Source: Bathymodiolus brooksi
Taxonomy: Eukaryota > Mollusca > Bivalvia > Mytilida > Modiolidae
DNA: 64,000 nucleotides
Assembly: GCA_963680875.1 (NCBI GenBank)
Contig: OY804585.1
Coordinates: forward strand, 29,440,186-29,504,185
Direction: 5' to 3'
Part shown: piece after piece, positions 20,576-32,502 of the stretch
How positions within the stretch are numbered: the first letter of the stretch is position 1
Layout of the letters: each line of letters opens with the position of its first letter
The notes under the pieces: model-generated
Told to the model about the DNA's origin: nothing
The model's input: only the letters and a program-made list of their open reading frames with translations
Databases searched by the model: none
Program-made: the position numbers and the translations under genes

Positions 20576-21983
20576 CCCACCCATCCCTACCCCCACCCCA
20601 CGAAGGACACATTATACTGATTCAAAGTAGACCAAAGTCAATTCCTACTCTGTTATGCTGTGTTTGTGGTAGAGAAAGAGCAAACTCATATTTTGTAATT
20701 TTTGGTTTGATCAGACCGGGATCTAAGCTCACTATATTACTACCCACTCGACGTTAGCGTACTGACCAATACAACGCATGCACATCCATTAAAAAAATGA
20801 TCATAGTACAAATGATAACACATTTCGTTATAATTTGGGTTGTTTATCATTTATTTTTTTATCACAATCACATCATTTATAAAATAAAGTAAAAAAAAAA
20901 CCAATAAATGTCATCATATCTATTTTACAATTTTTAAACTGTTAATCATGATCATTGAATTCGTTCAAAACATCTTTCTTTATGATATTTATCACACGTA
21001 CCTAAAATTTAAAGAGGATCTAGACGACCGGTCCCCGATGATGACAAAAGAATGTCTGTCCCAACGGACATGTTGCATTTCCACTCTAAAAAAATAATAG
21101 ATTATGTAGAGATCATGGAAAGAAATAATTTACTCTCATTTGTTCCCTTTCAAGTGATATATTTGTGTTTAAAAGTTAAATTGCTTTAATTTATAATGAT
21201 TTTATTGTCAATACTTGTATTGAGGACAACTTACTAGTTCCTCTCTATGTAAATACATTAATAAAAAATCAAATGACAATAAGGGTAATAACAAAATTAC
21301 CGAACTCCGAACAATCTTACAAAGGGAAAGTCAAAACTCATAAGTATATAAACAGACAAATCAGTCAACAACCGGAAAACTGTGAAAACCGTAATGTAAT
21401 AATTAATAAAATAAACTAAATTAGGAGAGGGGTGGTAAACTCATAAATTGTGTTGAGATAATGTCATGGTTAGGGAAAATTTAATTGTTAAATATACAAG
21501 TTTGTCGAATAAATTTATGCACTGATTTGAAAGTATAAAGTATTCGATTCGTGACTAATTTCGTTACATACAAAGAGTTTATATTCTATAGAAACAGGAA
21601 CAATGTTAATACATTAAATAACATTACTTAATATACAACAAAATAGGCTTAGCTATTGGTGCTTAACGTCACTTTCAACAATATAATATAGGCAAGTTTC
21701 CAAAAGGAGTAATCAGGAAACGTATATCGAGGAAGGACAACACAAGAAAAAGGACAAACAATGATCTACAAAACAGTACACATAAAACTAAAGATGGAGC
21801 AACACGAACCTCACAAAAGCAGGGAGATGTAAGGTGCTCCGGAAGGGTAAGCATTACCTATTAAACAACAGCAAGCATATTCCTATAAAGAACCCTTACT
21901 TCGGGAAGATCCGATTATTATTGTATTCTTAGCTCGTGTGACCAAAAACTTAATTTTCAGTCAAAATAGTGTCGCTATCAATT
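20576..21983. other. Intergenic sequence between SINE and TRIM-like gene
   Basis: It aligns with 39995-41016 and 56372-57450 (words GAATGTCTGTCC and CATGTTGCATTTCCACTCTA). It includes a Penelope-like 3' fragment at 21690-21870, also present in unit 3 (57120-57320). No coding signal. Confidence 0.6.
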
Positions 21984-23651
21984 TTAAAAGACACTAAATA
22001 GATATGCCATACCATTATCTGAATTAGCAACAAGCAGCTTCGTTTTTGGTTCATCAAAACATATAGCTGATGGTTTATTTAATCCATCCTCATTCGTCAA
22101 AATTTGTTTTTGGTATTGCCCATCTGCTGATATTACTACAGTATTTGACGTATGTTCACCAACCACATACAAATTCCCGTTCTCATCTACTGTTAAACCA
22201 CGTGGTATTACTAGAATGTCCTCGTTCTGGAACTGCCAAACAGAAGTACCATTCAATAGACAACAGTTTATGGTATTTTGGGGTCGATTGATATAAATTA
22301 CTTTCCCTGCAAATGCCACAACGTAAGAAAATAAAGGTGTGGCAGTGTTTGGAATTGTAGATATTCTGAAATCCTCAGAACAGGATAGCATGTGTAAATT
22401 TTTATTTTCAACACAACATATTAATGAATCGTTATAATATGTAATTCCATATGTGTTTCCAGGAAGACGGACGAATTTTGTAATACTTAGTCTTGCTATG
22501 TTTACTATTTTTATACCTTGTGTTGATGAACAATTCCCAGTGGTGACTGCAGCTGTGTTATCGTCAATGCATACAACATCAAAAGAACTATTTAAAGGAA
22601 CTTTCCTGATTGAGCCATCACCATATACAATCATCAGTTGAAGATCGGCATGCAAGGTAAACAACATCAAACCTGTCGTGGTTACACAACAACCCCTTAC
22701 AGAACTTTTGCCAATTTTGACTTTTCTTTTTAGCTTAAGCGATTTGTCGTTGGTTGTCAAAATCTGGGCCTGTTTATTTTTATTTCTGACCAAGTTCACG
22801 CTACTTCGTCCGGTTTGAAATCCTACAGTGCCAAAAGATTTAACGCCCGTTAAAATATCTTGTATCTTGGTGTCAATGCTACACGTAATGTTTATTTGTG
22901 CAAACTTCTGGTCATCAGGTAATGATTGAATAAAGCGTTCGTGTTCTGTGACGTTTGATTTGACTTCTCTCATTCCAAAGAAAGCTTGGAAATCTGATGC
23001 ATGCTTCGTGATGTCTTCGATGTTTTTCTGACGCCTTACTATATCATTTTCTTTATCATTCAGAATGGCAATGGTTCCCTGGATATCAGTTTTAGCTTTA
23101 TTCTCCAGTTTTTTAAGTTCTGATTTTAATTCCTCCTCTAACTTGTCTAGGTGTTGGTTTATATTACTTCGGAGGTTCTGAACTTTCAAAATATGTTTCT
23201 GCACTTGATCGTTAACGGTGGTCAAGTTCTCCTCTCGATCAGATCTGAGTCGCTTAATGTTTTCTACCAAATCTTCAACTTCCTGTCGCAAATCTTGAAA
23301 ATTTTGAGATGTCTTTGCGTTGTCAACCACTTCATCAATTGGAATGACATCACTACACTCTCTGTGTGTCTTGATACACCTGTAGCAAATTGGACATTCG
23401 TGTATGACGCAATATTGCTGGAGTCTTTGATTGTGATCGGCACAAAACAGCTTAATATCGGCCAGGAAGGACGGCTGTTTCTGATAGTCTGAAATAGGAA
23501 TTGTATTGTGATCACGTGATAATTTCGCCAGACAATGGTGTTCATTACAGTTTGAACATAGTGTTTCTTGACATTCAGCGCACCAGACCGTGGCATTGAT
23601 AGATAGATGACGCTGATTACAAATATCACACAAGGGTATTTCTGAAGCCAT
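21984..23651 (-). CDS. TRIM-like B-box protein 1, RING-less, intact (555 aa)
   Basis: It encodes 555 residues from ATG at 23651. An upstream in-frame extension to 23708 is rejected because a strong acceptor (TTTATTTTCTTTTCAG) lies 12 bases before this ATG, so the gene has a 5' non-coding exon and a single coding exon. Domains: B-box 1-like zinc site (C8, C11, C24, C27, C32, C35, H38/H39), B-box 2 (C70, H73, C81, H84, C89, C92, H96, C99), a long coiled coil (about 115-245) and a C-terminal propeller-like region (about 335-555). The propeller holds NHL-type repeats such as GLTVDENGNLYVVGEHTSNT and KPSAICFDE. No RING finger is present, so E3 ligase activity is not expected by itself. Such proteins are hugely expanded in bivalves and thought to act in cytosolic sensing or regulation. 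Close paralogue of 41017-42684. Confidence 0.9.
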   Translation of the reverse strand: MASEIPLCDICNQRHLSINATVWCAECQETLCSNCNEHHCLAKLSRDHNTIPISDYQKQPSFLADIKLFCADHNQRLQQYCVIHECPICYRCIKTHRECSDVIPIDEVVDNAKTSQNFQDLRQEVEDLVENIKRLRSDREENLTTVNDQVQKHILKVQNLRSNINQHLDKLEEELKSELKKLENKAKTDIQGTIAILNDKENDIVRRQKNIEDITKHASDFQAFFGMREVKSNVTEHERFIQSLPDDQKFAQINITCSIDTKIQDILTGVKSFGTVGFQTGRSSVNLVRNKNKQAQILTTNDKSLKLKRKVKIGKSSVRGCCVTTTGLMLFTLHADLQLMIVYGDGSIRKVPLNSSFDVVCIDDNTAAVTTGNCSSTQGIKIVNIARLSITKFVRLPGNTYGITYYNDSLICCVENKNLHMLSCSEDFRISTIPNTATPLFSYVVAFAGKVIYINRPQNTINCCLLNGTSVWQFQNEDILVIPRGLTVDENGNLYVVGEHTSNTVVISADGQYQKQILTNEDGLNKPSAICFDEPKTKLLVANSDNGMAYLFSVF

Positions 23652-23949
23652 GGATTTTCTGGCCTGAAAAGAAAATAAATCATATGTAAACACGGTAGAT
23701 CGATACAAAAGGCTTTGTTTCTGTTCATACCAAACTCTACATACTTTTCAAGTGGCAGTCAATAGTCATAATGTAGGTTCTAATTTAAATCTAATTGTAA
23801 AGTGATGCCATGGTATTTTGCAGGTTCTACTGAATCACGGATGTGTTTGTGGAAAATATAATTATTTCTGAATATTTGTTTTGTTTTAGTTTGTCTTGGG
23901 GTTTTTTGGAGGTGGGGGAGGGGCGGGGGGGGGGGGGGGGGTAAACTGA
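23652..23949. other. TRIM-like 1 upstream flank with poly-purine tract
   Basis: It contains the acceptor of the TRIM coding exon and a block conserved upstream of all three TRIM copies (CTTTTCAAGTGGCAGTCAA). It ends in a G run at 23927-23941 that forms the 3' junction of the adjoining LINE fragment. Confidence 0.6.
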
Positions 23950-24655
23950 GATTGGTACATTTATTTGGATAAAATGCCATTAGCCAATCCGCCTCCGATC
24001 GTGCTGCTGCATCTATGTCTTGTTGAAGTCTTAGACAGTCATCTTGTGTTTTAATATCTCTGTAAATGATGCTGGAAAATCATTATTGAATATGAGAAAT
24101 AACATAGGTCCCAATGCGATACTCTGTGAAACAACAGATGTAACTGGTACTGTATTGGGAAATATTCCATTCACAACAATTGTCTGTGTACGGTCTGACA
24201 GAAAGGCTAGGAACCAGAGTAGAGTGTTTCTTGTATACCATAGTATTGGAGTTGATGCCTGAAAGCAGGGGAGTGGTACCCTATCAAATGAGTTACCATA
24301 GCATCATATAAGTCTGTATGTTCTTTATAGTTGCGATTCACATTATCTAGATTTTCTGACGCCATGTTGAAGATTGTAAATAATGTTGTTGTTTTCTAGA
24401 TATGTCATGATATTACTGGTTATGATATGCTCCATAATTTTACAACACATGCATGTAAGAGATATAGGACGTTAATTTACTGCTTTATATTTTTCACCTT
24501 CTTTATATGTTTGCACTACGTTTGCGTGTTTTCAGTCTTTGTATATTTCTTCTGATTCTAGTGATTTTGAAAATAAAATTGATGTTAATATTGGTGTAAC
24601 TTGTTCATTTAATTCTTTTACTATTGTCCGGTCTGCATGCTGCATGTGGGTTTAG
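23950..24655 (-). pseudogene. LINE reverse-transcriptase fragment, unit 1
   Basis: Minus-strand reading in shifting frames gives text like SYISYMHVL and MAFYPNKC. The better-preserved unit 2 copy shows VPQGIALGRILFIMYIN. This is the palm region of a non-LTR reverse transcriptase, different from the LINE at the window edges. It is broken by stops and shared at the same position by all three units (43425, 59360), so it was in place before the triplication. Confidence 0.7.
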
Positions 24656-27109
24656 ATTACATAAAAATTTTCATACTCCAGCTGATGATATCTTCATTTT
24701 TATATAATACTTTTTGGGAAACAGAATTACGGAAAACAAATCTTTAATTTAATTTTTTTTTGTTTAAAATTTAATATAAAGAACAAACAAATATGTATTT
24801 TATGAGCAATCATCGACAATTGGGATCGACGAATTCAAATTACTTCACAGAATTAGGTGTACAGGTAAAATGTAAATACGCCCTTGATCGTGTTTGTCAA
24901 TGGTATATCAAATTTATTTAACTTGAACCAAATATGATACGATCAATGGATTTGTTAACTTGTTATAACGTTGTTGTTTTTTGTGTGGTTTTTTTTGGGG
25001 GGGGGGTCATTTTAATGTGTCAGCTTGAGTAGAATCTATTTTTGGAAATCTTCATTTGTTTTTTATTCACAAAGGTTCATTTATATTTTTATTCATTAGT
25101 GGGACATTACTGTATCTATTCGTCATGTTCTGAATAGTGGTTTAGCAATATACCATACAGTTGATTAACAATAGAACACAGTGACAGAACATGAAATGTG
25201 ATCTACTGTACCTATGCATGGGACAAACCACTTGTTCTGCTTTCGGCTTTGAAATTATGTTTAAAATATGATAAGTCATTAATGATTAAACTTTGGTACT
25301 TACATGTATTACAACGGTTCCTACAATAAGATACCTGTCTTGTTTCTCATATTTCTAAAACTTTGCTTCAAACATTAAACATGTACTAACAGGAAATGAA
25401 TGGGTGACATGATAAAGTAATATATGGCCCGTGATCAATAACATGTAATATCTGTGACGTTACATAGGTGAAATACTAACACTCTAGCTTGTAAATAGAA
25501 GATTGTATAAGATTAAATCAAGTTAATGTGTAAAAATGATAATGAAGATTGAGTAAAGCTTGAAAAAAATAGAAATGGTTATGATTGTAAAAAAAACAAA
25601 GATTTTATTTATCAAAATAAATTACATGTCTTTCATATAGTATACATTCAGTTTGAATGAATCGAGAGAAATAGCCCAAGAAAAAAACAAATGGAGCAAT
25701 TATTTCATCAGAGCGAGAAAACCACTGCTACCAATTCGCCACCTTCCATAATGAAATATGCCCAATAATTTAAGTCCAAACAATAAAATTATACTATAAT
25801 AGTTGTACACATATATTCAACTTTGCGTTTTTCAACGTAATTGATGTAACTTCGCGTTCATATATTTGCAGTTATTAAAATATCTGGTAACAAAAACTTA
25901 ATTCATCTATCAAATGGATTGTTTAATAGTGCTAACTCACTGAAACAATAGTCCGCGGGTAGATATGTCGCCCCACTAGGTCACATTATGCTGATTCCGA
26001 GCCAAAAAGTCTGTGCTCTTACTCCTTAATACTCCCTGCTTAACGGAGAATCAGCAAATAACAATATCATAGTCTGTAGTTTGACCCGACAAGAGTTCGA
26101 ACCCACATCCGACGTGAGCAAGCTAATCAATTACTACTGATGCGGTTACCATGCGATGCAAAATATTTAAACATGTTATGTACTTTAGATAGAATGGGTA
26201 ATATGTTATGTACGCTATGAGAACATGACCGTTTTATCCATAAGAAAGTTCAATGAGGTTTATATGAACTTAATGCACTAATGTTTTTAATACAGCATAG
26301 TATTTCCTCATTAGTTATTATATTCCTGTTAACGTGCTGATGACTTAAAGGGAATGAGTCGTCTTGTTATATTTTCTCCAAAATGGATATATCTTTCCAT
26401 TTCTTACCCATTTATATAAAATAACATGAAATTATATTGATGTTTTAAAAATGACCAGATCGTGTCAATACATACTTGTTACTATATACACATCTATCTG
26501 CTAGATTTTTCTTCACACATTGGTGTAGAATTAAAAGAATAAAATCTAAAATGACAATGATAAAGCTAGTTAGTACAGTCAGAAAAACATCCAGCGAGAG
26601 TGCATTGGCGGATCCAGGTTTTTAAGTTAGAGGGAACGTGAAAAAAAGGGTCGAGGGGGGTGGGGAGGGGTCCGTGGACCGCTGAAGCCCCCATGGAGTC
26701 TTGGGATTTGATGATTACTATATACTTCCACGCCAAACTCGATATTAATTAGATGAACAGCACGGTGCAAATTGTATAAGCCAAATGTACTGTAAAGCAC
26801 AAATATATTTTGTTTCACCCAAATGTTTGTCAATATATCGATTGATTGATTGTTGTTTAATGTCAAGTTAACAGTATGTTCAGCTATATTCCTGACGAGA
26901 ACAAGATTACTAAGAATATACATATTGTAGGGAGATATGTTGCACTTGGATGAGTGGAGTATTCTATTACCACAGAAAAAAGGGATTATTTGCTTTGAAA
27001 TAGGTTCATAACGGCAAAAATATATTGTTCATTAGAAAGCTACTGTAAGTCGTCTATTATGTGCATGGAGAGTGCTATTTTCCCTACACGAGGTACTCGT
27101 TTACTTCAC
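24656..27109. other. Intergenic sequence shared by units
   Basis: It aligns with 44150-47150 and 60060-62030. Near 26100-26160 is an antisense tRNA-like motif (GAGTTCGAACCCACATC), also present in altered form at 46165. The word CCAGCGAGAGTG at 26591 matches the segment that precedes the LINE at the window start and at 62029. No gene recognised. Confidence 0.55.
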
Positions 27110-27330
27110 TTCATAAGAACGAATTTGATAGAGTTAAGTGTTATAGTGTTTAACGCCACTCTAAACAATATTTAATTTATATCCTGGCGTAAGTTTTATA
27201 GGTAGATGAATTCGGAGTACTCGGAGAAAACCACCTACCTGTCGCAATTAACTGACAAACTTCATCACATAATTATGTATCGAGTACACCTCGCCATGAA
27301 CGGGATTTGAACTTTATGAATAGTTTGTAT
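27110..27330 (-). mobile_element. Antisense SINE (V), unit 1 only
   Basis: It has GTGTTTAACGCCACTCTAAA, GTACTCGGAGAAAACCACC and CATCACATAATTATGTATCG in the order of an antisense V-type SINE. Unit 2 at 47170-47215 runs across the site without it. Confidence 0.7.
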
Positions 27331-27469
27331 CTGATTCGTTCCGCACAAACAGAGGACGGTATTTTCCGGAGGATTTGTACCTCGCAGCGAAGAACTATGT
27401 CTTATTCCTATATTTTATTAATACCATTCAAATTCGGAGCCAAGTCAGAACCATTCAAATACACAGCTG

Positions 27470-29368
27470 GCGACCGTTTCACTAAAGTGATCGTAAATCG
27501 TAAGTCTAAGATCACTCTTAAGATTTCCTTACGTGCACGTATACGTGCGTTTCACTAAACTAATCCTAAGCTGCTTAAGAGTTACGACTTACGACTTGCG
27601 ACAAGTAACATCTCCTATAATGGAGGTAAAAAGATATTATTTTGTATCATATATTTTATATATAATAAACCCAACAGCTCAAAAGCTGATTAGGGTGGTT
27701 CAATGAGTTAGGTCGTTGGATCTAACAACTCATACAAACCTATCCCCAATACGGAGTAGGTTCGCGCCCGGCTTTGTATATTACAAAAAGGGTGCACTCG
27801 ACTCGCAGCCGATATAGCTGAAATACTACTGAAAGTGGCGTTAAAACACCAAAAAATCTAATCAAAAGCTGATTACATTTATAATCACATTTTAAATATA
27901 TTTAAATACATTTTTAATATTCATCTAATTATAAAACTCCAAAGTGATTGTTTAAATGAATAAACCAAAGCTATCAGGGACAAAATGTTAAGTGTAAAAA
28001 TTTACCGAAATTTGTGAAGAATTTTTTGTTATGGAATATATTTTAACAAATTTCATGCTATATGTAACGGGAAATTTCAAAAATGTGATCATATATATTT
28101 GGCAATACATTCACATTCTGCACTGATATTCCGTTTGCGGCGCATTTCAATTGCGCGGACAAAAATCCTACATTTTCGTGAAGAACTTCAACACATGACA
28201 ATTGTGCGGACTTTTTTTTTTTTACTTTTCTTTAAAGTACAATTCGTATTTTCATAATATTTTATGGTTTTTATAAACACTGATGCAGCAACTTCTTTTT
28301 TAACTCTTTATTGACTTCTTTCGCCAGCCAGAAATTACTTAATCTGTAATCCCTGTCCACTACGGGGGGAGGGGGGGGAGGAGTTAGGATTTGGGTAGTT
28401 TTATTGCATCACTATATTCACGCATATAAAATAATATGTTTCATCAACACATAGCACAACAAAAATACACATCTTACAATATCAAATGTACATGTACTGT
28501 TGATTTATATTCATAGTGAGTGTTTAACGCTTTATATAATCAATAAAAACTACCAATGAATTTTAACATTTGGACTGCGAAAATATCTGTTGCCTTCAAA
28601 ATTATTGTGTTTTTTTTATACATGTATGTTCCACTATTTTTTTAAAATTATATTTCATATATTTGTATAGATGTTATTCTTATATTATTTGTTTTCATTT
28701 TAAAGGCTGATCAAAGAGGCGAATAATCCATATTGCATCGTCAGTCGTGCTGCAAAATGCAGAAAATGTTATGAGTAAATCAAATATATTCTAAATAACA
28801 GGTAATCCGCGCAAATGTAAAAAAAAGTCTCATGTATAGTTTACGGGTAATTGTAATGCTCTTTCTTCGTGCAAAAGTGATACCTGTTAATCCTCAAATC
28901 CACGAAAATGTATTGTGCCCTCTGTTTGTGCTTAACTTTATTTTTGAACCATTGTTTGTACATGCACCCCATATCATTGTTTTCTTGAAATTTCATCTAG
29001 GTACATACACTCGTTAATAAAATATGTTGATATTGTAAATGCAGAACTGATAGAAAGTACACTGAAACAAACAATAATGTGTAGCTGTTTTAATGATTTT
29101 TTATGGCTCTCGAAATATAACAAATGTTGCGTGCATCTAATATCTATCGATTGCTTCATTTGATTAATGTTCATATTAAAAAAAAATATAGATAGCAATT
29201 CTTCTCTTCAAAAATAGGCTTACGATTTACGACTTACGAGTACCTTCCACCACTCTTAACTTTGCGATCAATTTTTATCGCAAGTTGTAAATCCTAACTA
29301 AGTGAAACGGTCGTAACTCTTAAAAGTACACTTACGTCTACGTTTACGACCTTTAGTGAAACGGTCGC
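27470..29368. mobile_element. Harbinger-like DNA transposon, non-autonomous, 1899 bp, unit 1 only
   Basis: The termini are perfect inverted repeats over GCGACCGTTTCACTAAAG and extend imperfectly for more than 100 bases through TTACGACTTACGA-type words. The element is flanked by CTG on both sides (27467-27469 and 29369-29371). Unit 2 keeps the empty site with a single CTG (47336-47338, context ACACAACTGGTTCTTAGATC). A 3-bp duplication with C-T-G fits PIF/Harbinger elements with CWG targets. No transposase frame was found inside; it carries a nested SINE. Confidence 0.85.
27693..27861 (+). mobile_element. tRNA-derived SINE nested in the Harbinger-like element
   Basis: It is flanked by a perfect 14-bp target duplication TCAAAAGCTGATTA (27679-27692 and 27862-27875). 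The head is tRNA-like with box-B-like GTAGGTTCGCGCCCG. The tail is GATATAGCTGAAATACTACT, then GTGGCGTTAAAACACC. Confidence 0.9.
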
Positions 29369-29799
29369 CTGGTTCTTAGATCGAACCATATATGATGTCA
29401 TGTATTAAGAGAATACAAGATAGCGCCATTTTTCTTATTCCTTGAGGTTCCTTCGGGGGTGTATCTAGGATATACATACACACTTTATTTATTTGTAATT
29501 GCTTTAACAATACTCGATTTTGCGGTCATAATCAGATGTTCGTTTTGAAAATAAAACACGATATAAAATGGTAGAAGAAATACCTCAATGAAAACCTATT
29601 TCAAAGGTATATGAAATAGATGTACGTGACAGCTCAACATTTAAAATGTTGAATACAGTTTCATGTAAATTTACCAAGGAATATCACGATTTTCCACACG
29701 CTAAAAGATAAGCAGTCGTTCTTACATGTGCATGAATTAAGGTTCAAGACTGAAAATATTTCATTCAGAGACTTCATCATTAATAAACTGATCGTGTTT

Positions 29800-29965
29800 T
29801 AACGTGGAAACCACCGACCTGTCGCAAGTCACTGACAAACTTTATCACATAATGTTGTACACCTCTCCCTGATCGAGATTCGAACTCACAACATCAGTGG
29901 TGATAGGCACTGATTGCATAGGTAGTTGTAAATCCAACTACCATACGATCACGGCCACGACGGCC
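29800..29965 (-). mobile_element. Antisense SINE (V) near the unit 1 end
   Basis: Antisense head with GATTCGAACTCACAAC (box B) and GTAAATCCAACTACCATACG, ending at CACGGCCACGACGGCC. Truncated on the tail side. Confidence 0.75.
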
Positions 29966-30473
29966 CCAAAATATTTATTTCATATAGACTGTTGATCAAA
30001 ATGATGACCATATACAATGTAAAATTTAAAATGTTGAGATACGGAGATAGATTGCTGCCATATAAAAAAAATACACGTATATATACCATCGTCACAAGAT
30101 TAAACACTTGCATAGTGTCGACCTATAATGTAACCTTACATGCCAATGTATCACTCTATATTTTTATATAGTAGGGGGGGGGCTAAATGGTTCGTCATTA
30201 TACAAAGCGACTCAGCGGCACACAGTACTGTATTAATGCATGGGAACAGTGAGTAGTTGTCCGGTAAACACTGATATACCAATACAATAAAAATAAATAT
30301 ATACTTGAATTTATCGACCATTTACATGTCTTATTCCTATGAGTGGTTGTGTAGGTAGGGACACCAGTGCACTGTCTTACCCGGGGGACTATAATGATGG
30401 TAAGACGGCCCTGAGTGTACCAACACTGTGGGTACGAATCTCGCTAACGGAAGTACATAGTTTTCAGTAAACG

Positions 30474-30993
30474 ATGTCTCAGCCTGTTGCATTTACTGCA
30501 GTACTTGCACATGGTGCTACACTTGATCCACATCAAGCTGTTGAATTCGACATGGTCATGACCAATGTCGGTAATGCATATGTATCTAAGGATGGACAGT
30601 TTACAGCTCCTGTATATGGTCTCTACATGATTTCTGCTACAATATGTTGTCTAGTTGGTTTTCTCCGGTTCCTGTTTTCTCCACCAATAAAACTGACTGC
30701 CACGATATAGCTGAAATATTGCTGAAAATGGCGTTAAACACCATCAAGCAAACAAACAATATGTAGTCAACAAAGTTTCAGTGTAAATAATTGAAATAGT
30801 CAGGAATTGTGTACAGCTCGCAGTCATATAGGGGGAGGATTATGATCTTGGAAGTCAAACAATAATGGTTCAGGTGAATGAAAATGATAAAGTCTGGGTT
30901 CGACATTTCTTTGATTTGGGATTTGGATATATCAATAATGAAGCTGTAAGACATTACACTACATTTACGGGAGCATTAATTGTCGCATTTTAG
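30474..30993 (+). pseudogene. C1q-domain pseudogene (unit 2)
   Basis: The copy of exon 3 of the unit 1 gene starts at SQPVAFTAVLAHGATLDPHQ and ends at a TAG at 30991-30993. It is broken twice. A 108-bp SINE tail (30648-30755) is inserted with a 9-bp duplication ACAATATGT, and a one-base insertion after it (near 30787) shifts the frame. Exons 1 and 2 are absent: sequence matching 9250 upstream of the unit 1 gene runs directly into this exon. No signal peptide or coiled coil can be supplied nearby, so no functional product is expected. Confidence 0.88.
30648..30755 (+). mobile_element. SINE tail inserted in the unit 2 C1q exon
   Basis: 5'-truncated V-type SINE: TTGGTTTTCTCCGG, CCAATAAAACTGACTGCCAC, GATATAGCTGAAATATTGCT, GGCGTTAAACACCATC. 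The target duplication ACAATATGT is at 30639-30647 and 30756-30764. The same insertion sits at 48917-49025 in unit 3. Confidence 0.92.
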
Positions 30994-32329
30994 AAAATGT
31001 TTTATCTCTATAAATTTCCTAAATGCATTTGAAAAACATAAGTATCTTATTTTTGTCTCATTGATGTAATACTGTGAAATCATTATTAATCGTGGGGTTC
31101 TGATTTTCGTGGATTTCACGAAAATTTAAATCGAATGAAATACATTTTCCCCATTGATTGTCGCCTGTAGTGTTTGAAACCACGAATTCAAGAACCAGTG
31201 AATCAATCACAGTATTTTATTTTCATTTACAGTATGCATATGTACTCATTATCTGATTATCACAACGATTTACTTCAAGTCAGATAACATAGCGTCAGAA
31301 TTCATTAATTATATATACTATATAGTTGATGCCTTTTAGTTCAGCAGTAGAAAAGTAGAGGCTAGAGGTTTAGTTTAAACATATTTTTATTTGCTAAATA
31401 TAACAAATAGGGATCAGACACAAGTTTTTCCAACTTATGAAGTCTTCTCCCGAATACAATAATTTACAATATGGATTAGCATGCGCAATGAAATGATATA
31501 ATATGTATATAATAGCATAGAGTTAAATATACAAAGAATGACTATATACAAAAACGTAAGTATAGACAATATACGGGGGAAAAAAAGAATAAAGAAAAAA
31601 GAAAAGAGAATAAATACTTTTGGAGATGTGTGTTGGTTCTTTAGATCATTTAGACAATTGTAAATCTTTTGGAGTCTTTAATATATTTAAAAGCATGTTT
31701 AAAAATGGTTATATTTTCTTCATATGTTAGGCTAGAGGTTCGGGGTCAGGGTTATAACAATATTTCAGTTATATCGTGGCGGTCAGTCTTATTGGTGAAA
31801 TAAACCGGAGTACATGGAGAAAACCACTGACATGCCACACAGAAAAGTGGAAATTAAATTATAATGCTCTTATGCCATTTTGACAAGAGCAACGGGAAAT
31901 GAAGGATATAATGGACGAATCGCCAAAATTCAACCATTGACCACTCCTAACAATTTACAGTTCATTAGGAACTGCTGCAAGTTGTTTTAATGGCTCGTGG
32001 GAAGGTATCATTCTCCATAAAAGAGACAAGTATTAATGGCTCATGGAAAGGGGGCATTCTGTATTTAATTCGTCTATCACAACTTGCGAATGCCACCTTG
32101 GAATGGTTAAACCCTACAGTGGAGTAATTGGAACTCATTTTTATACAGCGATACTCTTCGGGGATGAACACCTATTATACTAAATGACGTACTCCTTCCA
32201 TTTATGAGAACGGTTAGTTGGATTGTCTTTGACAATCACTCCCCCCTTCTTTTGCCCAAATCTACATGCAGAATTTGCACGCACTCTAGTTTTAAGACAC
32301 CAGGGTAATGAACGTTATCTATCATAACC
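30994..32329. other. Intergenic sequence after the unit 2 C1q pseudogene
   Basis: It matches 13527-14638. It contains an insertion of retroelement 3'-end-like sequence (about 31380-31735, with GACACAAGTTTTTCCAACTT) and an antisense SINE tail (31745-31840, TATCGTGGCGGTCAG). The SINE tail is shared with unit 3 (49690-49790) but not unit 1. Confidence 0.6.
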
Positions 32330-32502
32330 AAATCTAAATATCTGTATGAGATAAACACGTAGATATCTAATTTAGTGCGTACGACGCGTATCTGTGTTAA
32401 CCTTCATCAGATACGTTCAATATCGAAATATTGGAAAACCAAATAATTTAAAAGGATTTTGGAAGCAATAAACCAAAGGACTTAAACAGCATAGCCTACA
32501 TC
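32330..32502. repeat. Dispersed repeat R2, left part (unit 2)
   Basis: It carries GATAAACACGTAGATATC, then ACCTTCATCAGATACG, and runs directly into the minisatellite. Same order as 14920-15088. Confidence 0.75.

Larger units (their letters stand above)
9010..30000. repeat. Segmental unit 1 (about 21 kb)
   Basis: The left boundary is where the sequence starts to match 30090 and 48250 (words such as ACCTATAATTTAACCTTACA and ATGGTTCGTCATTATA). The right boundary is where unit 2 starts. Order: complete C1q gene, two unit-specific MITEs, conserved intergenic blocks, Penelope-like retroelement remnant, SINE, TRIM-like gene, LINE fragment, Harbinger-like element. It keeps C1q exons 1-2, which units 2 and 3 lack. 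Confidence 0.8.

Noticed and set aside
23151..23492. Plus-strand open frames opposite the TRIM coiled coil (also 42184-42525 and 58602-58856)
   Set aside because: They are conserved only because they are antisense shadows of the coiled-coil coding sequence.
23652..23708. N-terminal extension of TRIM-like protein 1
   Set aside because: The in-frame extension crosses a strong splice acceptor and is not conserved in the paralogue, which starts at the equivalent of 23651.
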